Positions 1-6,736 are shown, counted from the stretch's first letter. The stretch is DNA of 9,390 nucleotides from Cellvibrionaceae bacterium (GCA_025800435.1 JAOXRV010000019.1:1-9390); one strand, 5' to 3'. The notes: generated by a model not told the origin, from the sequence alone. Numbers and translations are program-made.

Positions 1-734
1 ATTCCGAGGTGCTCTGGATCCGGCACGGTGTAGGCCAGGCCCCAAAAGTAATCATTGGCGGGCATCTTATCTGGGTCCAGGCTAACAATTACTTCCATAA
101 TATTGGCGCCAAGGCGATAAAATAATTGACGCATGCCCCACTCTTCCCGGCTTTGATCCAGGCGTAGAGATAGCCCCAGGCCATCGCTAAAGCAGCGCTT
201 AAAATCATCGCCATCATTACTGTTAATAACAAAGTGATCGAGCCTGTGCACTAGGCTGCGGCCATCGTGGCCAGCTTCGGCCCTTGCCAGTGGCAAGGCC
301 AAGGGATCTCGGTGCTCCACCACCAGGGTAAATAAGCCGCGGCTGTGTTCAGCGGGCAGCACCGCCATGCGCCAGTGGCGCCGCTCAGACTCGGGGCTGC
401 TGGCTTCACCGTCCATTATTGGGCCAAGCATTACCCCCTTGGCGGCTAGTTTTTGGCGACATAAATCCAGATTGGCAGTAGCCAGGGCCATGCCAAAAAT
501 ACCGGGTCCATGGGCATCTAAATGGGCTTTTAAGACCTGGCTAAACTGGCTGCCTCCGGTGGGTACTACCAGCTCCAGGTAGGTGTTCTCCAGCCTAAAT
601 ATGGTGTTGCTGATACCGGCTTTGGGGTTTTGGCCGTGCCAGCTGGCCTTGCGGCCCAGTAGGCACTCATAGTCGGCACATGCCTGCTCTAGATTGGCGA
701 CAACAATAATAAGGTGGTCTAGGGAGTCAAACAT
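1..734 (-). CDS. VOC/glyoxalase-like two-module protein, 3' end cut by window edge
   Basis: The frame is open on the minus strand from ATG at 734-732 through base 1 (244 codons), so the C-terminus lies outside the window. The protein begins MFDSLDHLIIVVANLEQA, a typical first strand and helix of the vicinal oxygen chelate (VOC) fold. Two VOC modules are visible. Module 1 covers about residues 5-140, with His7 in the DHL motif and Glu54 in the YLELV strand. Module 2 starts near residue 163, with His167 in RLDHFVI and Glu214 in NIMEVIV. Such paired His/Glu residues are the usual metal ligands of the family, so a metal-binding cytoplasmic enzyme is likely. The substrate (methylglyoxal, an aromatic extradiol or a drug) cannot be read from sequence. 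A weak Shine-Dalgarno (GGAA, RC of 742-745) precedes the ATG. The last visible strand (WGLAYTVPD) suggests only a few tens of residues are missing. Confidence 0.82.
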   Translation of the reverse strand, partial: MFDSLDHLIIVVANLEQACADYECLLGRKASWHGQNPKAGISNTIFRLENTYLELVVPTGGSQFSQVLKAHLDAHGPGIFGMALATANLDLCRQKLAAKGVMLGPIMDGEASSPESERRHWRMAVLPAEHSRGLFTLVVEHRDPLALPLARAEAGHDGRSLVHRLDHFVINSNDGDDFKRCFSDGLGLSLRLDQSREEWGMRQLFYRLGANIMEVIVSLDPDKMPANDYFWGLAYTVPDPEHLG

Positions 735-757
735 AGTTAGTTCCAGCTACACGCAAT

Positions 758-786
758 ATTCTATATTATCGCCTAATAAGCGTTAA
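758..786 (-). promoter_or_regulatory. Putative sigma-70 promoter of the VOC gene
   Basis: On the minus strand a -35-like TTAACG (786-781) is separated by exactly 17 bp from a -10-like TAGAAT (763-758), which differs from consensus at one base. Transcription would start near 751, leaving a leader of about 17 nt before the ATG at 734. The match is by eye. Confidence 0.42.
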
Positions 787-792
787 AACAGC

Positions 793-835
793 GCTAGATT
801 TGCCTAATTTTTAGGCCAGGAACTCCAAATCTAGC
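793..835. repeat. Nested inverted repeat (hairpin within hairpin)
   Basis: A perfect 10-bp outer arm GCTAGATTTG (793-802) pairs with CAAATCTAGC (826-835). Between them lies a second perfect inverted repeat, GCCTAA (802-807) with TTAGGC (811-816) and a TTT loop. The structure sits about 60-100 bp upstream of the VOC start and some 330 bp upstream of prc. It could be an operator pair, a cruciform, or a structured untranslated RNA. It has no T-run in the position expected of an intrinsic terminator. Confidence 0.6.
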
Positions 836-1153
836 CACCCTAAAACGATTGCAACTAATTGGCCGATTTGGGCTCGAATTAGGGTGCCAAAACTGGTATT
901 TGAGACCAAATAGCCGATATTTTCGCTGACTTGACGAATATTTGTACCAGGCTCAACTAAAATAAAGCTAATTGGCGGCAAAAAGGTGAATTTGCGCCAT
1001 CTGCCCCCATAATCAGGTACTGGGCCGTCAGTGTTGGTGGTCGGTGGCTAAAGCCGCTAGTATTAGGCATTAATAGGTTTAGCGCTTGTTGTGTGTCGTA
1101 CCCCTGTGGGGGTTTGGGCGCCAATACCGAGTGCCATAGCTTGCCCGTAAATT

Positions 1154-1158
1154 AAGGG
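1154..1158 (+). promoter_or_regulatory. Ribosome binding site of prc
   Basis: AAGGG lies 9 nt before GTG 1168, 12 nt before ATG 1171 and 21 nt before ATG 1180. It therefore argues against the third start, although ATG 1180 (MRNTLL) would give the most standard-looking signal peptide. The three choices differ by at most four residues ahead of the signal peptide. Confidence 0.5.
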
Positions 1159-1167
1159 CGCCAAATA

Positions 1168-3324
1168 GTGATGATAATTATGCGAAACACCCTTTTATCT
1201 CTTTCTCTAGTCGTGGCCACAGGCCTTGGTGCCCTGCTTCACAGCGGCCCCAGCGAGGCCCTGGCTAAACTTAATTACGATAAAGACCAGGCCCGCACGG
1301 CGGTGGATATTATCGAAACCCTCAATAGCCAGCACTATCGTCGGCAAAATATCGACGATGCCCTCTCCCAGCGTTTACTAGAGCAATATATCGATCAGTT
1401 GGACCCTGCCAAGGCGTACTTTCTAGCCGGTGATATTGAGAAGTTTAACGAGTACCGCTCAATCTTTGACGACCAATTGCGGGCTGGCTCCTTAGACGCG
1501 GGTTACGATATTTTCAATTTGTATCGCCAGCGCCTTGAACAGCGCACCCAGTGGATTATTAGCCGCCTGCAAGATGAAAACTATAAAGTGGATTTTACCC
1601 TAGAAGAGCAGCTGAGCCTGGATACGGACCTGCGCCGCTGGGCCAAATCCAATAAAGATTTAGACGAGTTTTGGCGCAAGCGCTTAAAGAACTCGCTGTT
1701 AAATTTAAAGCTGGCGGATAAGACCCTGCCCGAGGCCAAAAAAACCTTGAGCCGACGCTATAAAAATATGCTTAAGCGGGTTGAGCAACAAGATAGCAAC
1801 GATGCCTTTGAAGCCTATATGAATGCCCTGGGTTCACTGTATGACCCGCACACTAATTATCTGTCTCCGCGCACCATGGAGAACTTTAATATCAATATGT
1901 CGCTGTCTTTAGAGGGCATTGGTGCGGTGCTGCAAACCGAGGATGAATACACCAAGGTGGTGCGTATTGTCAGCGCTGGCCCTGCCGATAAACAAGGTGA
2001 TCTAAAAGCTTCCGATCGGATTGTCGCTGTTGGCCAAGGTAAAACAGGGGAAATGGTCGATGTTATCGGTTGGCGCCTGGATGAGGTGGTAAAACTGGTG
2101 CGCGGTAAAAAAGGCAGCACCGTACGCTTGCAGGTTTTACCAGCCGGCGAAGAAGGCAGCTATAAAACCATATCGATTCGCCGCAATAAAGTTAAACTGG
2201 AAGAGCAAGCCGCCCAAAAAGAAATTTTTGAGGTAAGCGATGGCGATCGCTTGTACAAGCTCGGCGTTATTAACCTACCCGCTTTCTATCTGGATTTTCA
2301 GGCCTATCAACGCCGTGACCCCAATTATAAAAGCACCACCAAAGATGTGCGCAAATTGATAAACGAACTAAAAGCCGCCAAAGTAGACGGTGTAATTCTC
2401 GACCTGCGCAATAATGGTGGCGGCTCGTTGCAAGAGGCAACCTTACTCACCGATCTGTTTATTCACCCGGGCACCGTTGTACAAATTCGTCACACCAATC
2501 AATCCATTAACCGTACTCACCGCTCGCGCCGCCCGCCTATTTATCAAGGGCCGCTGCTGGTGCTAACCAATCGCCTCAGCGCCTCGGCCTCTGAAATTTT
2601 TGCCGGTGCTATTCAAGACTATGGCCGCGGTTTAGTAGTGGGCGCCCAAACCTTTGGCAAAGGCACTGTGCAGTCCCTTAGCCCCGTACACCAGGGCCGT
2701 TTAAAAATTACCGAGTCCAAGTTTTACCGGGTCTCTGGCGACAGTACTCAGCACCGTGGCGTGGTGCCCGATATCAGCTTCCCCAATATGGTCGATCTTG
2801 AGGAAGTGGGTGAAAGCGCCTACGACAATGCCCTGCCCTGGGACACTATCCACCGGGCCCGCCACGGCACCTACTTTGATATCGACACCTATCTGGCCGA
2901 GCTAACAGCGCTGCACACAAAGCGCACCAAAGCCGACCCTGATTTTGTGCACCTACTGGAGCAACTGGGCGAGGTGGAAAAAGCCCGCGATCGAAAATAC
3001 CTATCGCTAAATGAGGCCGCTCGTCGGCAGGAGAAAAAAGATCGAGAGCAACTGGCCTTTACCCTAGAAAATAAGCGTCGCAGCGGTAAAGGTATCGAGC
3101 CCTTCGCCACTGTGGAGGCCTACAAAAAAGATAAGGGCCTAGATAAAGATGAAGAGGAACAGGCAGCCGAGGCGGCAGCAAAAGAGCCGGAAAGCCGGAT
3201 TGACCCAGATAAAGATGCCCTACTGATGGAAAGCGGTTATATTCTGGCGGATTTTATTCGCCTGCAAACTAAAACCAAATCCAAACAAATAGCCAAGACT
3301 AATACACTAACCAAGGCCAACTAA
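1168..3324 (+). CDS. prc: Tail-specific carboxy-terminal protease Prc (S41A family), periplasmic
   Basis: The product is a 718-residue serine protease that in E. coli degrades periplasmic proteins from exposed nonpolar C-termini, including SsrA-tagged proteins and the peptidoglycan hydrolase MepS. A signal peptide covers residues 1-33 (hydrophobic core LLSLSLVVATGLGALL, cleavage after EALA). An N-terminal helical domain (about 40-240) is followed by a PDZ domain (about 243-335, from SLSLEGIGAVL), the S41 core (about 360-545) and a charged C-terminal domain like that of E. coli Prc. The catalytic triad is visible: Ser473 in LSASASEIF, Asp484 in QDYGR and Lys498 in TFGKGTVQ, with the same spacing as E. 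coli Prc. Length is slightly above the E. coli protein (about 680). The first codon is GTG at 1168, with ATG at 1171 and 1180. AAGGG at 1154-1158 favours 1168 or 1171. xthA follows after 8 bp. Confidence 0.95.
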   Translation: MMIIMRNTLLSLSLVVATGLGALLHSGPSEALAKLNYDKDQARTAVDIIETLNSQHYRRQNIDDALSQRLLEQYIDQLDPAKAYFLAGDIEKFNEYRSIFDDQLRAGSLDAGYDIFNLYRQRLEQRTQWIISRLQDENYKVDFTLEEQLSLDTDLRRWAKSNKDLDEFWRKRLKNSLLNLKLADKTLPEAKKTLSRRYKNMLKRVEQQDSNDAFEAYMNALGSLYDPHTNYLSPRTMENFNINMSLSLEGIGAVLQTEDEYTKVVRIVSAGPADKQGDLKASDRIVAVGQGKTGEMVDVIGWRLDEVVKLVRGKKGSTVRLQVLPAGEEGSYKTISIRRNKVKLEEQAAQKEIFEVSDGDRLYKLGVINLPAFYLDFQAYQRRDPNYKSTTKDVRKLINELKAAKVDGVILDLRNNGGGSLQEATLLTDLFIHPGTVVQIRHTNQSINRTHRSRRPPIYQGPLLVLTNRLSASASEIFAGAIQDYGRGLVVGAQTFGKGTVQSLSPVHQGRLKITESKFYRVSGDSTQHRGVVPDISFPNMVDLEEVGESAYDNALPWDTIHRARHGTYFDIDTYLAELTALHTKRTKADPDFVHLLEQLGEVEKARDRKYLSLNEAARRQEKKDREQLAFTLENKRRSGKGIEPFATVEAYKKDKGLDKDEEEQAAEAAAKEPESRIDPDKDALLMESGYILADFIRLQTKTKSKQIAKTNTLTKAN

Positions 3325-3332
3325 GCGAGAAT

Positions 3333-4145
3333 ATGCGCGTTATCTCATTTAATACCAACAGTATTCGTATGCGCCTGCACCAGCTGCAGGCATTAACCGA
3401 GCAGCACCAGCCAGATTTTATCGGCATTCAAGAGACCAAAGTCACCGATCAGGATTTTCCCGTGGCCGATATTGAGGCCATGGGCTATCAGGTGATCTTT
3501 CACGGCCAAAAAACCCATTACGGCGTGGCATTGTTGAGCAAGCACCCCTTTAAAGAAGAATTTAAAGGCTATAAAACCGATACCGATGAAAGCCAGCGCC
3601 GCTTTATCGGTGGGCGTTTTGATGTTAATGGCCGTGAAATTACCGTGCTAAACGGTTACTTCCCCCAAGGAGAAAACCGCGAACACCCGGTTAAATTCCC
3701 CAATAAGGAAAAGTTCTATCAAGATTTGATGGTTTTCTTGGACGATAACTGTAAGCCCAGTGACGATCTGATTGTTATGGGCGATATGAATATCTCCCCA
3801 GAAGATATTGATATTGGCATTGGCGAGCCCAATCGCAAGCGCTGGCTAAAAGACGGCAAGTGCAGCTTCTTACCCGAGGAGCGCGATTGGTTAAAAACCT
3901 TAAGCGATTGGGGCCTGGCCGATAGCTATCGGCAAATACACCCGGATAAAGACGATAAATTCAGCTGGTTTGATTACCGCAGCCGTGGTTTTGAGCGCGA
4001 GCCCAAACGCGGCTTGCGTATCGATTTAATTTTGCACAGCGAGTCACTCGGCGCTAAGTTACAGGATGCCAATATCGACTACGATGTGCGCGCCATGGAA
4101 AAGCCCTCCGACCACTGCCCAATTTGGGCTGAGTACCAGCTCTGA
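3333..4145 (+). CDS. xthA: Exodeoxyribonuclease III (AP endonuclease)
   Basis: A 270-residue cytoplasmic, Mg-dependent DNA repair enzyme. It incises abasic sites, removes 3' phosphates and phosphoglycolates, and degrades duplex DNA 3' to 5'. It is collinear with E. coli XthA (268 residues) over its whole length. Active-site signatures of the exonuclease-endonuclease-phosphatase fold are intact: Asn7 in SFNTNSIR, Glu34 in GIQETK, Tyr in NGYFPQGE, Asp151 and Asn153 in MGDMNISP, Asp231 in LRIDLIL, and Asp260-His261 in KPSDHCP. The GRKW-type stretch EPNRKRWL and KCSFLPEERDW are typical of the bacterial XthA branch. It starts 8 bp after the prc stop with only a poor ribosome site (GCGAG, 3 nt from the ATG), so translation probably depends on coupling to prc. 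Downstream lies the large inverted repeat. Confidence 0.97.
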   Translation: MRVISFNTNSIRMRLHQLQALTEQHQPDFIGIQETKVTDQDFPVADIEAMGYQVIFHGQKTHYGVALLSKHPFKEEFKGYKTDTDESQRRFIGGRFDVNGREITVLNGYFPQGENREHPVKFPNKEKFYQDLMVFLDDNCKPSDDLIVMGDMNISPEDIDIGIGEPNRKRWLKDGKCSFLPEERDWLKTLSDWGLADSYRQIHPDKDDKFSWFDYRSRGFEREPKRGLRIDLILHSESLGAKLQDANIDYDVRAMEKPSDHCPIWAEYQL

Positions 4146-4149
4146 GCCC
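4126..4149 (+). other. Bulged stem-loop across the xthA stop codon
   Basis: GGGCTGAG (4126-4133) can pair with CTC (4140-4142) and AGCCC (4145-4149) across a two-base bulge. The TGA stop lies within it, and a T-rich stretch ending in TTTTT (4166-4170) follows about 20 bp later. It is a weak candidate for part of an xthA terminator; the distance to the T-run is too long for a canonical one. Confidence 0.25.
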
Positions 4150-4188
4150 CGGCCCCGTTTGGTAGTTTTTGCGCGAGGCTTCGATGCC

Positions 4189-4298
4189 GAGCCTTGTGGT
4201 GGCGGAGGGGTTGTGGGGGACGCATAACCCGTCCCTGGGGCTGTCGTCCGCCATCCCTGGTTCCCAAGCCCCCAGAACCCTCCCCCACCACAAGGCTC
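4189..4298. repeat. 110-bp imperfect inverted repeat, likely dispersed intergenic repeat element
   Basis: The left arm (4189-4219) begins GAGCCTTGTGGTGG. The right arm (4269-4298) ends with its exact complement CCACCACAAGGCTC. Inward, pairing continues through GGAGGG, TT and TGGGGG, giving about 28 paired bases with two mismatches and one bulged G. The 49-bp centre holds a direct repeat (CCGTCCCTGG 4229-4238, CCATCCCTGG 4251-4260) and a small hairpin GGGACG (4217-4222)/CGTCCC (4230-4235). No target-site duplication is visible at the edges (GATGCC on the left, TACAGT on the right), and no T-run follows. The layout resembles REP/BIME-type or MITE-like intergenic repeats, but a copy number above one cannot be shown from this window. 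Confidence 0.7.
4263..4286 (-). other. Canonical G-quadruplex motif
   Basis: On the minus strand four G-tracts of at least three Gs (5, 3, 5 and 3 Gs) are separated by loops of 1, 4 and 3 nt. A fifth GGG tract lies 5 nt further on (RC of 4255-4257). This satisfies the G3+N1-7 rule without exceptions. The motif overlaps the right arm of the inverted repeat, so duplex hairpin and quadruplex folds would compete. Confidence 0.6.
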
Positions 4299-4462
4299 TA
4301 CAGTGGGGCAAATTTTAACAGCGTACCCACAAATAGGATTTATCTTGAGACCCTTTTCGTTACATTTGTTATTTGAAAGTTTCTGAAATCTCTTTACTGC
4401 CCTTCCCTTTGGCTACCTTACTAAACCACACTTAAGCGACTTGGTTCTGTTTGGAGTTAGCA

Positions 4463-5176
4463 ATGCCAGTTTTAAAATTTCTCGCTGCCTTTGTTGGCTT
4501 GCTCGCCAGCGCCGGTATTAGCGCAGCTGCCCAGCAGTGGTATGGGCAGTTACAGGGGCAAACTGTGCAGGCGGGTTTAATGGCTAGCGCTGGGCAGCTC
4601 AGCGGTTGGGTCAGTGTGCAGGGCTATCGTTACCAGCTGCACACTCAGGGTCAGGGTGGTAGCTATCAAGGGGTTGTTATTGATCAGGCAGGGGGGCAAA
4701 TACCCGCGCTGGTATCGCAGCAAGGTAATGTACTCCAGCTAAAGGTTTATACCAATGGCCCCCAGGCGATGCCCCTGAGTGTTCAGTTGCGACCGGCTGC
4801 CTTACAGCAACACAGCCAGGCGAGCCCCGCCGGCCAGCTCGACCCGGCTTTGATCGGCCGCTGGGTGTACTCTGAATCTTACAGCAGTGGCGAACACGGC
4901 TTTGGCTACCAAAATTGGGTACAGCTCGATGGCAATGGCTTTGTCTTCAGCGCTGAGCAGAGTTTTGGCGGCGGCCCTGGGGTGAATGTGATTGGCGGGC
5001 AACAGCCCGGTAGCGCTGCGCGCTGGCAAGTACAGGTAGCGGCCAATGGCGATCGCCACCTCTATATAAACGAAGGTGGCGGCTGGCAGTTATACGGCCG
5101 CTACTATATTGAAGCGGGCCGTATGCTGATCACCTTGGCCAACGGTGAAAAAGAGTTTTGGCGTCGCGCCAATTAA
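4463..5176 (+). CDS. Predicted secreted/periplasmic protein of unknown function, lipocalin-like C-terminal domain
   Basis: I do not recognise this gene. ATG 4463 is the better start: GGAG (4453-4456) lies 6 nt upstream, while the longer frame opens with TTG at 4451 inside that site. The 237-residue product has a signal peptide (MPVLKFLAAFVGLLASAG, cleavage near AAA/QQ at 22-24) with no lipobox cysteine. Residues 24-113 are rich in Gln, Gly and short beta-strand patterns (QWYGQLQGQ, YRYQLHTQGQGGSYQG). A Pro/Ser/Gln linker (about 114-126) leads to a C-terminal domain (about 127-237) starting LIGRWVYSESYSSG and ending YGRYYIEAGRMLITLANG. The G-x-W start and alternating strands suggest a small beta-barrel of lipocalin-like type. 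Its stop TAA interlocks with the stop of the convergent monooxygenase gene. It seems to be a single-gene unit. Confidence 0.8.
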   Translation: MPVLKFLAAFVGLLASAGISAAAQQWYGQLQGQTVQAGLMASAGQLSGWVSVQGYRYQLHTQGQGGSYQGVVIDQAGGQIPALVSQQGNVLQLKVYTNGPQAMPLSVQLRPAALQQHSQASPAGQLDPALIGRWVYSESYSSGEHGFGYQNWVQLDGNGFVFSAEQSFGGGPGVNVIGGQQPGSAARWQVQVAANGDRHLYINEGGGWQLYGRYYIEAGRMLITLANGEKEFWRRAN

Positions 5177-6663
5177 GCGGTTTTTGACAGTGGCTCGGGC
5201 TCACACTGGCTGGTGTTAAAGTCAGCCAAATTGGGCTCCTCCATCTCCTCTTCCCACTGTTTCCAGGTGTAGGGCCAAAGGATTGGGTCGCCGTCGCCAT
5301 CCAGGTACCAACTGCTGCAACCACCCACCCAGACGGTATTTTTTAGCCCGTCTTTCATGCGCGCAACAAAGCTCTGGGCCGCTTCAGGCTTAGCGTCGAT
5401 AGCGTCAAACTCACCCTTGCGCCAGCGCTCCATTAACTTGAGGATATAGCCGCACTGTACCTCGCTCATGGCGATAACCGAGTAGTTGCCAATGGGGGTA
5501 TTGGGGCCGAGCATCAGGAAGTTATTGGGGAAGCCAGGCATAAACATAGAGCGATAAGTGGCAATTTTCTTTTCCCAGGCCTCGTCGATGGTCTGGCCGT
5601 TTTCGCCGCGCATATCCATCGGGCGCATATAAGATACCGGGTTAAAACCGGTGGCCAGCACCAACACATCAAACTCGTGCTCTACGCCGTTATTATCGAT
5701 CACGCCTTTCGGGGTAATCTCGCGGATACCGTCGGTGTGCAGCTCAACATTCTCTTTTTGCAGAGCCGGGTAATATTGGTTGCTGATAATAATACGCTTA
5801 CAGCCGACCCGGTAGTCAGGGGTGAGTTTTTTACGCAGCTCTGGGTCTCCGACCGAGAAACGCAAATAGGCCTTACACAAGTTGCTGAATATAAAGTTAG
5901 GTAGCTTTTGCCCAGTTACCGCCTTGGTAATAAATTGCTGTAAAAAGAACTCATTGGTGCGGCGGGTACGCCAGATCCGTTCGGGCTTGTCGCGGAATCT
6001 CTGCTTATCTTGTTCGCTATAACGGTAGTTTTCCGAGGGGAATAGCCAGTGGGGTGTACGCTGGAATACGGTCAGCTTTTGCACTTTCTTTTGCAGCTCG
6101 GGCACAATCTGGGCACTGGTAGAGCCAGTGCCAATAATACCCACGCGCTTACCGGCCAAATCGACACTGTGATCCCAGCGGGCGGTGTGAAACTTAGCCC
6201 CTTCAAAGCTATCCAAACCCTTAATGTTGGGGTATGCGGGGTGGTGCAGAATACCGGTGCAGTTAATTACAAAATCTGCCTCAAAGCGGCGGCCTTTACT
6301 GGTACCCACATCCCATTTGCCATTGTGGTAGTGGCAGTGGTCTACCGATTCGTTAAAGGAAACCGCATCCATTACCCCGTATTTACGCGCGACCTTTTCA
6401 AAATAAGTTTGAATTTCATCGCCGTGGGCGTAGCGGTGGCTCCACTCGGGGTTGAGCTCAAACGAATAGGTGTACATATGAGCGGCCACATCACAGGCCA
6501 CACCGGGGTAAGTGTTTTCACGCCAAGTGCCGCCAATACGGTCGGTTTTTTCCAGAATCACCAGGTCCCGAATGCCCGCTTCACGTAGCTTGATCGTCAT
6601 TAAAATACCGGTCATACCGGCGCCGATAATCACCACCTTGGGGTCGCGCTGTGTTTGGCTCAT
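5173..6663 (-). CDS. Flavin-containing monooxygenase, Baeyer-Villiger type (FAD/NADPH)
   Basis: A 496-residue class B flavoprotein expected to use NADPH and O2 to convert a ketone to an ester or lactone, or to oxidise a heteroatom. An FAD Rossmann motif GAGMTG is at 14-19, with Glu38 closing it. GGTW (44-47) and TYPGVACDVAAHMYTYSF (51-68) are typical. The Baeyer-Villiger fingerprint F-x-G-x3-H-x3-W-D is complete at 153-164. An NADPH Rossmann motif GTGSTS (178-183) is followed by FQRTPHW (Arg202). The ATG motif is at 337-339, and the C-terminal signature GGCSSWY is at 447-453. Length is normal for the soluble single-chain enzymes. The substrate cannot be read; cyclic ketones, terpenoids, steroids and aryl ketones are all possible. 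Only a weak ribosome site precedes the ATG. The divergent AraC gene is the probable regulator. Confidence 0.93.
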   Translation of the reverse strand: MSQTQRDPKVVIIGAGMTGILMTIKLREAGIRDLVILEKTDRIGGTWRENTYPGVACDVAAHMYTYSFELNPEWSHRYAHGDEIQTYFEKVARKYGVMDAVSFNESVDHCHYHNGKWDVGTSKGRRFEADFVINCTGILHHPAYPNIKGLDSFEGAKFHTARWDHSVDLAGKRVGIIGTGSTSAQIVPELQKKVQKLTVFQRTPHWLFPSENYRYSEQDKQRFRDKPERIWRTRRTNEFFLQQFITKAVTGQKLPNFIFSNLCKAYLRFSVGDPELRKKLTPDYRVGCKRIIISNQYYPALQKENVELHTDGIREITPKGVIDNNGVEHEFDVLVLATGFNPVSYMRPMDMRGENGQTIDEAWEKKIATYRSMFMPGFPNNFLMLGPNTPIGNYSVIAMSEVQCGYILKLMERWRKGEFDAIDAKPEAAQSFVARMKDGLKNTVWVGGCSSWYLDGDGDPILWPYTWKQWEEEMEEPNLADFNTSQCEPEPLSKTA

Positions 6664-6684
6664 GTCGTCTGTCTCACTAGATTT

Positions 6685-6690
6685 ATTATG
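6685..6690 (-). promoter_or_regulatory. Possible -10 element of the monooxygenase gene
   Basis: CATAAT on the minus strand (RC of ATTATG) lies about 22 bp upstream of the start codon. At 17 bp further upstream the sequence is GCAGCA, unlike TTGACA. A promoter lacking a -35 box would fit activator dependence, but this is a by-eye call. Confidence 0.3.
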
Positions 6691-6736
6691 TGTAAGCCAG
6701 TTTAGTCTGCTGCCCCCTCCAGATAAATGTGATTAG

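Larger units (their letters stand above)
735..1167. other. Divergent spacer between the VOC gene and prc (433 bp)
   Basis: No gene-like reading frame is supported here. The left half is AT-rich and carries the VOC promoter candidate and the nested inverted repeat at 793-835. The octamer CTAATTGG occurs twice (855-862, 968-975). Near prc there is a small ACCCC/GGGGT hairpin (1100-1113). The block GGGCGCCAA(A)TA occurs twice (1116-1126, 1156-1167), the second copy overlapping the prc ribosome binding site. I could not find a convincing -35/-10 pair for prc: TTGACG at 931-936 has no good -10 at the right distance. Confidence 0.6.
4146..4462. other. Spacer between xthA and the secreted-protein gene
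   Basis: About 317 bp without a credible gene. The first half is GC-rich and is mostly the 110-bp inverted repeat (4189-4298). The second half (4299-4450) is AT-richer and should hold the promoter of the next gene. TTGAGA at 4345-4350 is -35-like, but the bases 17-18 bp downstream (GTTATT/TTATTT) are a poor -10. Short frames that run through the repeat on both strands are composition artefacts: they overlap one another and have no ribosome sites. Confidence 0.6.

Noticed and set aside
931..963. TTGACG with TAAAAT as a prc promoter
   Set aside because: The spacing is 21 bp, too long for sigma-70, and the site would leave a leader of about 200 nt.
4189..4298. The large inverted repeat as a simple rho-independent terminator for xthA
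   Set aside because: No T-run follows either strand of the stem, and the 49-bp centre is far larger than a terminator loop. It may still affect transcription.
4054..4376. Overlapping short frames on both strands through the inverted repeat (60-85 codons)
   Set aside because: They result from the GC-rich, stop-poor repeat. They overlap one another and the xthA end, lack ribosome sites, and have Arg/Pro/Gly-rich translations typical of spurious frames.
4451..4462. TTG at 4451 as the start of the secreted-protein gene
   Set aside because: The TTG overlaps the GGAG ribosome site that fits ATG 4463, and starting at 4463 gives a normal signal peptide.
6049..6588. A 179-codon open frame on the plus strand, antisense to the monooxygenase
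   Set aside because: It lies entirely within a gene with complete catalytic motifs, has no ribosome site, and its translation shows no recognisable domain. It is a shadow of the minus-strand codons.
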